The notes beneath the pieces were generated by a model. It had not been told where the DNA came from. It saw only the letters and a program-made list of their open reading frames with translations, and made no database searches. A DNA stretch of 64,000 bases, from the NCBI GenBank assembly GCA_050084515.1, contig CM114271.1:65038001-65102000 (forward strand), given 5' to 3'. A program made the translations under genes and the position numbers. Below, in pieces: positions 44,238 to 55,271 of this stretch (the first letter of the stretch is position 1; every line of letters begins with the position of its first letter). This stretch comes from Blasia pusilla. Its lineage: Eukaryota; Marchantiophyta; Marchantiopsida; Blasiales.

Positions 44238-45873
44238 ATGAACACCGATTCGCTGGATACAAGTGTGATTACAATTCACTCGCGTGAGTTGCATGAAGAG
44301 ATATCAAGGTTCATGGAAGGAGAAAATGAATATGAATCTATGGAGAAGGAAGCGGATGGGCACGGGTTTGAGTCTGACGAACATCCTATGGAGGCACAAG
44401 TGCACACAAAATACAAGACAGTGGCCCGGAAGGTGAAACCAATGGCTACTCAACTACCAGAGGGTTGTGGGAGACAAGTAGAACGTGCATCAATGGAGCC
44501 AAGTCTGCGGGATGTCAAGAAGATAGGGCACAAGTTCACAGAAGATACGCTAGATCGTCTGCAAATCGGAGGGGGTGAGTTTCTCACAGAAATTGAGAGA
44601 AAATGCTTTCAGGAGATGTTAAGGAGACATGGTAAGGCTTTCTCTTTTACTACACAAGAAATTGGTTGTGTAGACACGAGTGTGGTGGCACCGATGGTAA
44701 TTTTCACAGTTCCACATGTGCCTTGGGATTTGAAACCCATACCAGTACCACGAGCTATCATTCCCAAGCTGATTGAGTTATTGAAGGAGAAGATGCAGAT
44801 GGGTATCTTAGAGCCATCTATGGGGCCTTACTCGAGTCGATGGTTCACTGTGCCGAAGAAATCAGGAGCTCTCCAGTTCATTCAAGATATGCAACCGGAA
44901 AATAAGGTAACCATTCGAAATATGGGAGCGGGGCCTAGAATAGATGAAGTCGCAGAAGCTTTTGCAGCCCGTGCTATCTATTCTATAGGAGATTTGCACT
45001 CAAGATATGATCAATTCCAATTAGCTACAGAGAGTAGAGATATTACCACTATCGCACTCCACTTGGGCTTGTAAGAATGTGCACATTACCTCAAGGAGCA
45101 ACAAATTGCATCGCTCACATGCAGAGTGCAATGAATAAGATCTTGAGAGAGTTCATTCTGAGAAAACCATTCCTTTTGTAGATGATATCCCTATAAAGGG
45201 GTGTGCAATAGAAGATAGGATTGAGAGGGTTGTGAAAGATGGGTGTAGAAAGTTTGTGTCTGATCATATTCGAGATGTGGATATGATCCTAACAAGACTA
45301 GAAGAGGTCAATCTTACTCTTTCTGGAGAAAAGTGTAGCTTTGGGGTTCCTCAGATCGTGGTAGTGGGTCATCTTTGTGGAGAGTTTGGCCGAAAACCAA
45401 ATCCAGCAAAAGTTGATGTCATTGGGAGGATACGAGAATGCGAAAACGTCACCGAAGTGAGAAGGTTTTTAGGAGCTTGTGTGTTCTATCAGGTGTGGAT
45501 TCCTCATTTTGGCCACATATCGATCCTTTGTATGAGTTGTTGAGAAAGAAGAAGAAGTTCACTTGGGAGAAGAAGCAAAGAGCAGCAATGATGCAGTTGA
45601 AGGAGGCATTGAAGTCGCCACCTGTTTTACGACAAATGAGCTACGAATGCGGACGACCTATTATCATCACAGTGGACACTAGCCCTATTGCTATCGGATG
45701 GGCAGTTGGGCAGGATGACGCGGAAGGAAGAAGATTTGCGACAAGGTTTGGAGCTCGTGACACTTACTTTAACGACAGAGGAGGTACCCTCAGGTAAAGA
45801 GGGAGCTTTGGGGAGTTGTAACTGCAATGAAAGCAGAGTAGGAGTATCTTATGGGAGCCTATGTATTGCTTGA
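44238..45873 (+). pseudogene. Gypsy reverse transcriptase and RNase H (young element)
   Basis: 44238-45074 (278 codons) has PVPRAIIPKLIELLKEKMQMGILEPS, SSRWFTVPKKSGALQFIQDM, NKVTIRN and IYSIGDLHSRYDQFQLA (motif A Asp intact). After a frame break, the catalytic palm reads PFVDDIPIKGC (about 45168-45210). 45232-45543 continues with LEEVNLTLSGEKCSFG and VGHLCGEFGRKPNPAKVDVI. 45438-45797 gives the RNase H start (IIITVDTSPIAIGWAVGQ, an Asp-containing block equivalent to TDAS). Confidence 0.9.
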
Positions 45874-46013
45874 GGTTGATTGTCTACCTTTGTTAGGTAT
45901 GATTGCGAATTTTACAACTCCAGATATAGCCATGCTACGTTGGATAGCCTACATTAGGTCCTTGAATCCACAATTGAAGCATATAGCTGGGAAAGAGAAC
46001 TCGATGAGGCGAC

Positions 46014-47436
46014 ATGTTGTCTAGAGCTAGATTTAGTCAAGAAGAAGATATGGAGGCAACTGAGATAGATGAGGATGATGCACATGTGTGGCAAGTGTTA
46101 TCTCAAGAACGAGGTGGCATAGAGGATGTTCTAGCCTTCAAAGAGGATTTGTATGAGGGCAAAGTTAAAAGAAATTGGGCGCTATTTAAGCACTCTGCAA
46201 AGAGATGGAGGGTGGACAGAAAAAGTTCTTCAAGGAGATTCGGCACAAGGCGATGGCTATCTACTACAAGATGGATATCTTTGGAAAAGGCCAAAGAGGA
46301 AAGATGAAATGCCCTTGAGGGTGGTGGATGACAATGGGACAAAAATGCAAGTGCTCAAAGAATTCCACAATTCTTTATGGGAAGGTCACAGAGGTACTTG
46401 GGCAACTTTCACCAAGATAAAAGAGAGGTATTGGTGGAAAGGCCTATATAAGGATGTTGAGAGATATGTTGGGTCGTGTGTTGAATGGTTTCAATCAAAA
46501 ATCAGGGTGAGAGATGGACTTAAACCCACGTATCCTTTATCTATTCATCATCAATGGGTTATAGATCTAGTTGCTATGCCACTAGGTCTTTGGGAATCGT
46601 TACTGGTCTTAGCACGAGAAGAGTTGTCCAACTTTGTAGAAGGGAGGGCTTTACGGGCTAAAAAACAAAGAGCCTATATGTCGTTTTATTCTAGAGGATA
46701 TTGTTGCTAGATATGGGAGTGTCGGGAGAATCCGTGCGAGATAGAGGTGAGTTGAATGCGGAGGAAGCACGAGAGTTCTTCAGAGATATGGAGTCCATTG
46801 AGATTAACAACCTCCATGAATCCGGAGGCAAACGGCAAGAGCGAAAGGGGACATCCGCCAATCATTCAAGCATTGGTAAAGGCGTGTGGAGATCGTTATG
46901 CTGATTGGCCTAGATTACTTCCATTTGCTTTATGGGCAGATAGAACCACTCACAGCACCGTAACAGGGTTCATGCCTACAGAGTTGATGACAGGTCAAAA
47001 GCCGATAATGCCAGCAGAAGGAGATATACCCACTTAGATGGGTTTGTGGTGGGAAGACGGGCTCAATAGGGAAGAGCTCCTAGCACTTCGAATGCAGCAG
47101 CTAGAGCGGCGGGAAGAGGATATTGCAGAAGCGTTAGTCAAAATGAAGGAAGCAAGGTTGAAAAATAAGGAGCGCTTCGACAAAACTCATCGACTTCGGA
47201 AGGAGCCGATAAGAGAAGGAGATTGGGTCTTGGTGCACGACAACACCCTTGACAACCATCATAGTACAATTAAGAAGTTTGCACGTCGTTGGTTTGGTCC
47301 ATATGTTGTAGTCTTTGCTTTTGACAATGCCACTTACAAACTACGTGAACTAGATGGCACAATTCTCAAGCTGCCCATTGCAGGAAAAAGGGTCAAGATT
47401 TTCCGTAGACGTGAAGGATTTCTTGATTTCGATTGA
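46014..47436 (+). pseudogene. Gypsy integrase with GPY module (young element)
   Basis: 46153-46710 encodes the finger region: EFHNSLWEGHRGTW, YWWKGLYKDVERYVGSCVEW with the second Cys pair damaged, then HHQWVIDLVAMPLG with the first catalytic Asp. 46701-46904 gives RDRGELNAEEAREFF with the second Asp, and 46756-47037 gives NPEANGKSERGHPPIIQAL with the Glu and PRLLPFALWADRTTHS. 47038-47436 is the C-terminal module RWFGPYVVVFAFDNATYKLRELDG, the GPY/F motif. There is no chromodomain after it. Frame breaks occur between the pieces. Confidence 0.9.
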
Positions 47437-47514
47437 ATGTGTCTAGAGGCACAACATAAGTAAGTCTATAGCAAGAAGTCTTGATGTTTTTGGGCACATA
47501 CCGGAGGATGTGCA

Positions 47515-47531
47515 GGTTTGGAGGGGGTGAA
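47515..47531 (+). other. Polypurine tract of the young gypsy element
   Basis: caggtttggagggggtgaa ends immediately before the 3' LTR at 47532. This G-rich purine tract is the usual plus-strand primer. Confidence 0.8.
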
Positions 47532-48805
47532 TGTCGTATAGTAAAATCAACCAGTGTGTAAACTCCTTCGTCATTAAGTGTTAGATAGAGTTTCATTAGT
47601 ATTAAGTAAATTGGCTTAGAAAAAGGAGATTCTTATGTTTTAACCTCTTTATGGTGCCTCTTTTATCCGGGCCCAACTTTAGGAAAAGGAGGTAATAAAT
47701 AAAAGATGACTTTATAAAAGTAAAGTAGTTGCTTTAATGAAAAGCAAAAGTAGTCTTGGTTGGTGGCTAGGTTAGTTGGGGTAATTTGGAAAATATCATG
47801 TGGGTAAAAGAGGATATTTTGGAAGAGATAAGAGGAAATCTACTTGTGTCAAAATGTGATTGGCTAAGCCTTGAGAGGAAGCCATGTGGCACAAGATAAG
47901 ATAAGCTCTATTTCGTACTCTTGTGGATCCCTTGTGAGTATATAAAGAGGAGGGACCTTCAAGGGTTCATCACCTTCTATTCCACATCTTGAGTCTCTCG
48001 TGTCTCTCTTGAGTGTATGGCTTTGGGATTGCTTGCTCTTCCAATGAGAGTGGATCACCCTTCTTGGGAGAGTAACTTGACTATGGTCTATTCTTTGAGA
48101 GATTTCTAGAGTGTGGTGTGTGTGTGTGGGGATGAGAGGTTTGTCACCGTAGAGGAGTTTAGTCATACTAAAATAGCGGAAGTTTTGGCTTGTTACTTCC
48201 CCAATGAGAGTGGATTACCCCTCTTGCGAGAATAACTCCGCCAAAACCCATTCTTGAGGAGAGTAGAGAATGTGTGTCAAGCATGGATAGGGGTGGAGCA
48301 CGAGCTATGCCCGACTTTCCTTTCCTCAATCCTTACCATGTCAAGGTACTCTTTGTAGATAAACCTTTGGTTCACTCGCTATTTAGTTTATCACTTTGGG
48401 TAGGCGTTCATGAACCAGGTCATGCAATCTCCAACTCCGGTGATTCTTCCTATTGTCACATATGGAAGGACATGGGATTGTATTTTGTATGTCCTTATAT
48501 AGCGATCCATGGATGTCAATAGGCCTGCTCAAGTAGGGTTTAACACTAGTTGTGCTATCTTCCTCGTGTACAAGCGTAAAATAGTTTATAGGGATTTTAT
48601 AGTTAGGAATTTTGGGGTCCGATGTTACGAAGAAGTGATCGCCTCGGCACTTCCATTTGTGATACCTGTCGTGAGAGAATGGAGAGTGTACATCATAATT
48701 TTATATTGAAAAAGAAGAACTTATTAGAGAGTTCACCTTGCATCAACCGCATCTACCGCAGCTAGAAGGCCCGCCCTTGCTCGAAGAAAGACTCTCGACA
48801 CGACA
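47532..48805 (+). repeat. 3' LTR of the young gypsy element
   Basis: This LTR is 1,274 bp. It is identical to the 5' LTR apart from about three substitutions and a short block at 48359-48369 (aaacctttgg against ggcactgg). The internal duplicate motif and the TATA box are preserved. Confidence 0.95.
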
Positions 48806-48809
48806 ACGG
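48806..48809. repeat. Target-site duplication ACGG (right)
   Basis: This is the second copy of the four-base duplication flanking the young gypsy element. See the partner at 40317-40320. Confidence 0.9.
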
Positions 48810-49298
48810 TCTCTGGGATTTTTTTCTTACAATACAAAAGCCCTCTTTGCATGTATGCACTTGCTTATGAAGGACCAAGTGAAGTAAAATATTGTTGGGA
48901 TTCATACTAGTAGCAGCATGGTCCAACTTTCCAAGGATTGGATCAGGGTTAGGAATGTCTGAACATATCTCTGACGTAATACGGTCAACATTGTCAAGAT
49001 GAAGCCAAAGTATCATATGACAATGTAAACCCCCTCTGCCCTGCAACTCATAACGTAGTACGTAGTCTTGTACTCTACCCAAGATACGTGGACCTGATAA
49101 AATAAATAATGACAAAAATGTATGAAGTCTAGTGTGAAATAATTGTGCACATTCTAAAGGAGCATCACGCCATGTAAAGTTAGGGTTGAATTTTGCAAGA
49201 ATGGAATCAATATGATCATATTCAATCCACCTTGTTGTAGAAACTTTGTCAGAAGTTAACGTGAGGAATAAATGAGGCATCCCCCATTTGTGCACCAA
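48806..49298 (-). pseudogene. Helitron Rep domain, first half with HUH motif
   Basis: The frame from 49298 leftward has HKWGMPHLFLTLTSDKVST (the FxTxT block), DYVLRYELQGRGGLHCHMILWL with the two-His motif at 49017-49025 (HCH where HUH is typical), SEICSDIPNPDP, and CKEGFCIVRKKSQRP at the insertion point. Rep proteins of this type nick and join single DNA strands during rolling-circle transposition. The frame continues after the inserted retrotransposon at 40320. Confidence 0.92.
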
Positions 49299-49299
49299 G

Positions 49300-50412
49300 G
49301 CTTTGAGATCTTTGAGATGGCGTCGATGCCAAGCGCAACTGCCTGGTATCTATGGGTTGATTGAATATTTGGATAGATGGTGGTATAGGCTCTCATCACT
49401 TAAGTGTGGTCTATCTCTGCGTAGACGATCTAACTTTCTCTTAAGAATAAATGTTTTTGACGTAGAACATAATGCAATAGCTTGTCATAGTTGGTACATT
49501 AATAAAGGATACGGTTTAAATAAGGAGAACGGATTGAAATGTTGACAGCTCTCCTTTGGACAGTAGAGGCTCTCTTTTGGACAGGAAGAGAATAGGCAAC
49601 ATCGTGAAGGATATTCAAGTCAACATGATAGGGATCGTGACTCATGCTATGGGTAACTTGTCCTTTCTCTTGAGAGGCTTTAATTATTCTTTGGATTGAT
49701 GATGGAGGAAGTATGACTATCCCAGAGCTAGGATGTGGCAACTCTATAAGAGTCTTGTAATCTTTGAGTTATGGATTAATCTCAAGATTGATCCTCATCA
49801 GTCGTTGAATAGTTGGAGGAATTATAGCTCTACTGTAGTTTTCGTTTGGCTGAAGATTGAATCCAATAAAAGGAGAATCTAAAAGGGATGTGATCGAGAA
49901 GAACCCTCTATGAAAGCCATTGAATTTTTTTTCTACACCTAATCTTGAGTCTACTATGGAAAGAAGTTGCAACTCAAGTGGATTGATGTGAGCAAGAGTC
50001 ATATACACATTTATGTGGGTGAGAGGACCATTTGAAAAGCAAAGTTCACATACGTGGAAGTGGCCTAGACGAGGTATAATGTAATCTCTCATAAATCCAT
50101 TGCACAATGCATTTGGTGGATTCTCTGGATCTTGAAGAAGAGATATTTCTATGCAAGGATTGCAATATAGCAGTGCCCCACAATAACCACAACATTGCAT
50201 GTTCTTGACAGTTGATAAGCATGTGGTACGCCATCTATGAAGGTATAATCAGCGCATGACCAATCCATGCAATGAGGTCTACAACTCAATTTTCTCAGAT
50301 GAGGAACTTTACTACGAGAGTACTGGCGAGCTTTTGCTAGTCTGGATTTCCAGAGAGCTTCAATCTCTTTGTTATGATTCCTTCTTGACCTTGAGTACAC
50401 CCGTGAGTTCAT
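49300..50412 (-). pseudogene. Helitron N-terminal region with Cys-rich segments
   Basis: Reading leftward from 50412: a basic stretch, then CRPHCMDWSCADYTF, then (50200-49769) MQCCGYCGALLYCNPC, a Cys-rich block that fits the zinc-finger region preceding Rep in plant Helitrons. It continues with MRDYIIPRLGHFHVCELCFSNGPL, RLMRINLEINP and (49741-49499) LPHPSSGIVILPPSSIQRII, with one stop after INP. A frame change near 49.3-49.5 kb leads into the Rep domain. The Helitron 5' terminus (TC...) lies beyond 50412 and was not identified. Confidence 0.75.
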
Positions 50413-50459
50413 TTCTTTGCCATCAACTAAGAATGAACTCGGTATAGCTAGGTAGATAA

Positions 50460-52140
50460 GAGTAGGTTTATGTCGGACTCGTATAATCTACTATTGTTAT
50501 CCGAGCTGACGCAGACCAAAAATTTGCGGAAATCCAAGGACCAAAGAGAATTTGCTGCAACATACCACAATAGAGCAATTGTCCATAAAAACCATGCAAA
50601 TGGAAACAATGTGAGAGGATGAACTGGTAAAATAAATGATTATCAGAAACGAAGCAAATTATGAATGGCAAGAGGAAGATGGAATTAACAGAAATATGAA
50701 GACAAGACTATGGCTAGAAGTACCTTGTATGCGAAAATCCAAGAAGCTTCTAGACGATCTGCCTGCAATAGATCCAGATATGTTAGCTCTCCTAAAAAAA
50801 TGCTAGCATCGAGATTGAAATGTACTATGGAAAAAATTAAGAAGGAAGCAAGTCATTCTTGGCGCCATGCAGTGGCTAGAGAAGCCGAAGTTCCCTCTCT
50901 GCTACATTAGCAAGTGAGTTTGTACACATGTTCGTGGGAAGAAGAGCTACAAGAATCAAGGAGCTTTATGTTGAGGTGAGAAAGAACCCCTTCTACTACG
51001 GTAAAGATAGACAGAGGGAAAGAGCAAAAGAGAGAGTATTGGAGGTGCAAGAGAGTGCTGAGAAAATTATTGGGCAGATGGCGGTGCTTGTGCAAGGGCT
51101 GTTGTCCAAGGGCGAGTGTATAAGTGCAGAACCAAGGTCATTACATTGGAGCGTTGGAGGCCAATCGTATGGACAAGTTGACAGTTCGTGTAAATCGTGA
51201 GAGAGATTGATTAAACTTCAAATTACTCTTTCCTAAGCACAAGGGCGGTAGGCATAGTTACAGAGCTATTCTCATTGCAAGGAGGCACTGCAAGAGCTTG
51301 TCTCAATAAGTCCGTTTTTTCTTAACAAAAACCCGAATTGCCTTCTAGTCCTTGTGTACAATGTGGGAGACTACATATACCTGCACTCTTCAAACAACAG
51401 GGGCATGGCACTTTCTTATAAAATAAATATAGATAGCATGGTACATGAAATCTTGGCCCGGCATTCTGTAGCAATTGGGAATTTGGAGCAAGCCTTTCAC
51501 CCGACAGGAAAACATTGTGATTCAGATGACCGTAGTTGCTCGCGAGATAATGGTAGTGAAATCATTTATTAAACCAAATTTCCTTTATGGAGAGGTCGTG
51601 AATGGTGAAATCCTTCAAAAACACGAAGCAAGAGAGAACCATTTGCGCCAGTAGTCACTACACGAACCCCTGAAACCAAGGTTGTAGCGAGCAACTACGG
51701 TCGTCTGAATCACAATGGTAGATACAATAGCGTTCTATCCAGAGGTTGCGTGAATCTGGGTAGAGCACATATAGATGTTACCTTCAGTTCAGTCAAGCTG
51801 AGATGATGTAAGACATCGTGAAGATCAGAGTGCTCTTATCCTCCTGTAATCTTTTCTCGGGACCTCGTATGGCTTCTCTCCATGCCAGAAAGAATGCCTA
51901 CCATTTCACGCACGATTTTCTCCAGATCTAGATGTTCTGAATATCCACGGCTACTCATGTTTGATTTGACTCGCTGATAGTCGATGTTCAAGTTTGAACA
52001 AGAGGGCAGGCTATGGAGGGTTTGGTGGAGCAAGGACTTGTACAAGTTTGTAGCACCCTTCTTCTAAGAAGTTGGTTCAGGTGAGAGCCTTAGATTCTTG
52101 AGGAGCTCTCCGAGGGTTGCTTGATGAACACGAACTGTCA
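50460..52140. other. Unassigned region with coding-like fragments on the plus strand
   Basis: 50710-50910 and 50928-51200 (+) are hydrophilic, Lys/Glu/Arg-rich frames (GRRATRIKELYVEVRKNPFYYGKDRQRERAKERVLEVQESAEKI) that could be exons of a decayed gene with a coiled coil. I recognise no family, and no splice sites were confirmed. 51354-51572 has another short frame. The remainder is unremarkable. Confidence 0.35.
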
Positions 52141-52145
52141 GCCTT

Positions 52146-52310
52146 GAGCGCGCACCTGCCCGCCCTAGCCCGCGCCTGCGTGCCTCGAGCCCGCACATGC
52201 CCGCCTGGAGCCCACGCTTGCCCGCTTGGAGGATGCATCCAATCAACCGAGAGCCCGCGCGTGCCCGCCTAAAGCCGGCACTTGCCCGCCTGGAGCCCGC
52301 CCTACGGGCC
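52146..52310. repeat. GC-rich imperfect tandem repeat, unit about 20 bp
   Basis: About seven diverged units of the form gagcccgcacatgcccgcct run through this 165-base stretch, with a short AT-richer interruption near 52235-52250. It adjoins the dispersed repeat at 52310-52600 and shares its GC-rich vocabulary with the 12.7 and 14.7 kb islands. Confidence 0.8.
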
Positions 52311-52600
52311 ATGCAACCATGGTTGCACAAAAATGGACAAGTCCTTCCTTTGGACGGACATGGACAGACAAGTTTGGACATGTCCACTGACATGGGTTCC
52401 AAGAGGTGGGACCCACACTTTTAGTCGATGATGGAAGGCAAGGCAAGGATGAGAGGAGCAATAAGGGAGGAGGGAGTGGAGGTGGAGGGAGGAAGAAATG
52501 GGGGAGTTTGGAACACGAAGGCAAGTTAGGGGAATGAGAAAGAAGGGAAAGATGGGGCCCCTATTTGGCGGGCTCAAGGCCTGCACATTGACCCCTACTC
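52310..52600 (-). repeat. Dispersed repeat copy (inverse of 15.5 kb)
   Basis: On the minus strand this matches 15535-15716 in word order: a cttgccttcg block, a purine/pyrimidine-asymmetric tract and a ccttgccttccatc block. The outer part has tccttcctttggacggacatgg and tttggacatgtcc words. Confidence 0.65.
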
Positions 52601-52604
52601 AAGA

Positions 52605-52900
52605 TAGTGTGCTCCAGTGTAACATCTAATGCCGTTGGTATTATCTCATACAAGTAGACATAGTCTCCTTGATTATACCTCAAGGATCTTCGGTAGATAA
52701 TCTTATCCTTAAAGAGTGGCATTCCTCAACATACATGTTTCAATGTTGTACTTTTAAACGCCATAGGCATGAGTCATATGACTCTACAAAATATCTTGGA
52801 TATTGAGAACATACTTGTATCCACACAATGTCATCAAGGTCATTGAGGTTAAACAACTCACCAACCATGACCTACATCACAAGGAAAGAACATGGGTAAG
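52605..52900 (-). pseudogene. Relic of the PHD-type gypsy integrase C-terminus
   Basis: The minus-strand translation gives LRYNQGDYVYLYEIIPTALDV (about 52615-52680), and further right the equivalent of MPMAFK. This aligns in the same order with 30700-30980 (RRFHQGDYIYLQQTAPTTLDV, RAMPMAFENL). The nucleotide words tagtctcc, aacgccatcggcat/aacgccataggcat and gtcatcaaggt recur. It is a strongly diverged second copy of that family, without an open frame. Confidence 0.75.
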
Positions 52901-54640
52901 TGGGGCTCTTGTTAGAAAATAAGCTATATTTCATCCATACAAAAGAGGATGGCCTTCATTTTTGGATTAGTGCATTTACTTTATATGAATATTAATATAT
53001 TCGAACATAAATTAGTACATTTGAGTGCTTTCCTCACGAGGGTACGCCCAATGGATTGTTCATGACAAGTTTGGAGTATTTGGAGTGAACACTCAATACC
53101 AACAAGGTGATTGAGAGAACAATGAACTATTTGAATTTCCTTTGGATGTGGAGTAGTGCTTCTATGTTGAGCATTTATTGTTAGATGGTGGGATTTTTGA
53201 ATGAAAAGTTTCATGTGTTCCTTCCAAGTCCTCCAAGACATGGGTAGAGTGTGATATGATGTAGACCTAGAGATGGAAGCGTAAAAGTTGACAATGTTTA
53301 TCTAGATGAACTATGACACTTCAAAATAATTATTTTTTATTTATTTATGATGAATAATAATGATCATTTATCCCTTACCTTTTTTCTCTCATCAACTGAT
53401 ATAACTTCTTCAATTTGTCAACTTCTTTCAATATGAAGTCTTAATGCAATTCTCATGGAAAATAAATTTGGAGCTTTTCAAAAAATTCCTTAAAGGTTTA
53501 TGGTTCTTCCATATCTAACATGTATTTGCTTTGTTCCATATATTCCCGCAAGCTTTGCTTGCTCTTTACTAATGCAAACTTTCCTATCAAGATTATCTTA
53601 AATACCGGATTATAATTTTGCATCCAAGAAAGCATCTAAATTTTTTTTTGAGTCCAAGTTGTTGACATTCAAGTACCTTAAAAATCTTCATATGGGTAAA
53701 ATATACTAAAAGAAATCATAACTTGGGGCATAATCTCATGCTTTACTCATACATCACTTTCTCTCTCTTTTTTGGATCTATCTTGCAAGTACTTGTGGCT
53801 CCGAGCTCTTGCAAAATATATTTCTCTCAAAATTCATCGGTACCTCACAAAATACTTGCATGATTGTTACCCGAAAAATAATAGTCCATGCCAAAATGGG
53901 ACTCAAAAATTCACTTGGGGAAACGCCCCCCCCAAAAAAGAAAAAGAAGAATAAGCCTAAATCCATAGTAATGTATATTCTTTCCTAAGAGATTTTTTTT
54001 ATTTAGTCTCTAGAAAGAAGACATATATCAACCATTCAAAATATTGAAAATTCTTAGAGGATTTTCATGCATCCTCCTTTGGAATAGAATATTAGGAATT
54101 ATACTTTTAAAATGTGAAAGATCTAATCTTGATTGAAAACTTCAAATCATGAGAAAATTATTTATATCTTACTATCATTGACATTTTATGATATTCCAAA
54201 ATTATTCTTTTATGTGTACCTCAAAATTTAATTTGGAAGCAAAGATATCTCCTACATAAATGGTTATGGAGAAGATTGAAATATGACATGACATATTATT
54301 TATATGCAATATGATTCCAACCTAAATAATTTCTTATTATCCTCCTATTTTTAATATCGTGGGAATTCAAGTCTTAAGGAGTCGTACGGACAACACAAAT
54401 TCCTCTCATATATCAAGAAGGAGATGCACCCCCTAAAAATACATGTTCAAAGATTCATAATTTTTTTCATGCACGTTGTTTACTAGTCCATACATGTTGC
54501 GCTAATCCACACATGGCTCACCCCTCTCAGGAAAAGGACGGAATGCCACACTGCCCTTTGCCATCTCAAAAGGTCGAAACCCAACTCTTGAACCGAAAAT
54601 CTTACCACTAGTTCTACGGTCCCTTTACACATGACTTTCC
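52901..54640. other. AT-rich stretch without recognisable gene
   Basis: Only short frames occur (e.g. 52981-53241 minus, 86 codons, no domain). There are AT-rich runs and a cccccc(c)aaaaaag tract near 53928. Nothing is assigned. Confidence 0.5.
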
Positions 54641-54652
54641 ACATGGCAATTG

Positions 54653-54899
54653 TACTGAATATCGATATTCAGTATTCGATAGCAAAAACATGGGTGTTCC
54701 AGCGTGCCACAAGTTTTACTGTCCGGTATCTGTTAGAGTTTCTCTAACGGGGGACAATTCGGCCCGGCGCCTCGTGGCGCCAAAGCTGCGGATCGCAGCT
54801 AATGTAGCAGGCGTTGTGCGCAAGCGTACATGTATGCAATCAAGCATACTGCCCAGACGGGCAGACCAGCAGTCTTGTGGCACTCCGCCTTGTAGTGCC
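54653..54899. repeat. Array of six different perfect stem-loops, function unknown
   Basis: In 247 bases there are: a 22-base perfect palindrome (54653-54674, half-site TACTGAATATC); GTTAGAG-TTT-CTCTAAC (54732-54748); GGCGCC-TCGT-GGCGCC (54766-54781); AGCTGCG-GAT-CGCAGCT (54784-54800); GTATGC-AATCAA-GCATAC (54832-54849); CTGCCC-AGAC-GGGCAG (54849-54864, sharing one base); and GGCACT-9-AGTGCC (54879-54899). The stems differ in sequence, the loops are 3-9 bases, and the spacing is tight. So this is not one repeat copied but a serially folded sequence. It is GC-richer than both flanks. A 77-codon open frame (54690-54923) runs through it but looks incidental. Confidence 0.85.
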
Positions 54900-55238
54900 T
54901 CTAGGAAACCCTTGGAAGATTGAAGGTAACATATGATATTTATAAACTTTATTCCGTTAGCTGCAAGATATATGGTTTTATGTAGCCGTAGGTTTTCCCC
55001 TTGTTATGGAGCGTAAGAACGAAATATCGAGGATATATTAATTATCTATATTATTATTAACGTGGCTTCGTGATCTTCATAGTTTTCGTATTTCACTCGC
55101 GGATTTTTACCCGTTTTTCACATGTGCGGATCACGGGCACCGTCTAGTTACATTTAGAGCGGTTTACATTTAGTTTGGCATAGCTGGGTTCTAGTAATCT
55201 TTTCTAATTTCTGATGGGCCATTTTTACTATATCAAGA

Positions 55239-55271
55239 AAATTATTTTTTGGCGAGGTCAAAAAATAATTT
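55239..55271. repeat. Perfect 13-bp stem-loop
   Basis: AAATTATTTTTTG (55239-55251) pairs exactly with 55259-55271 around a 7-base loop, gcgaggt. It lies about 340 bases after the stem-loop array. Confidence 0.9.

Larger units (their letters stand above)
40321..48805 (+). mobile_element. Young Ty3/gypsy element inserted in the Helitron Rep gene
   Basis: The element is 8,485 bp with LTRs at 40321-41593 and 47532-48805 and inverted ends TGTCGT...ACGACA. By eye the LTRs differ at three single bases and one block of 8-9 bases, so insertion was recent. The interior codes rightward: gag, protease, reverse transcriptase/RNase H, integrase with a GPY module, and no chromodomain. The lineage (gag with KLGRFDGRNITKYVREY, protease DHGSE, RT with QFIQDMQPENKVTIRN) is one I associate with mosses and fungi, from memory. 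Despite the young LTRs, the polyprotein has many stops and frameshifts. Confidence 0.95.
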
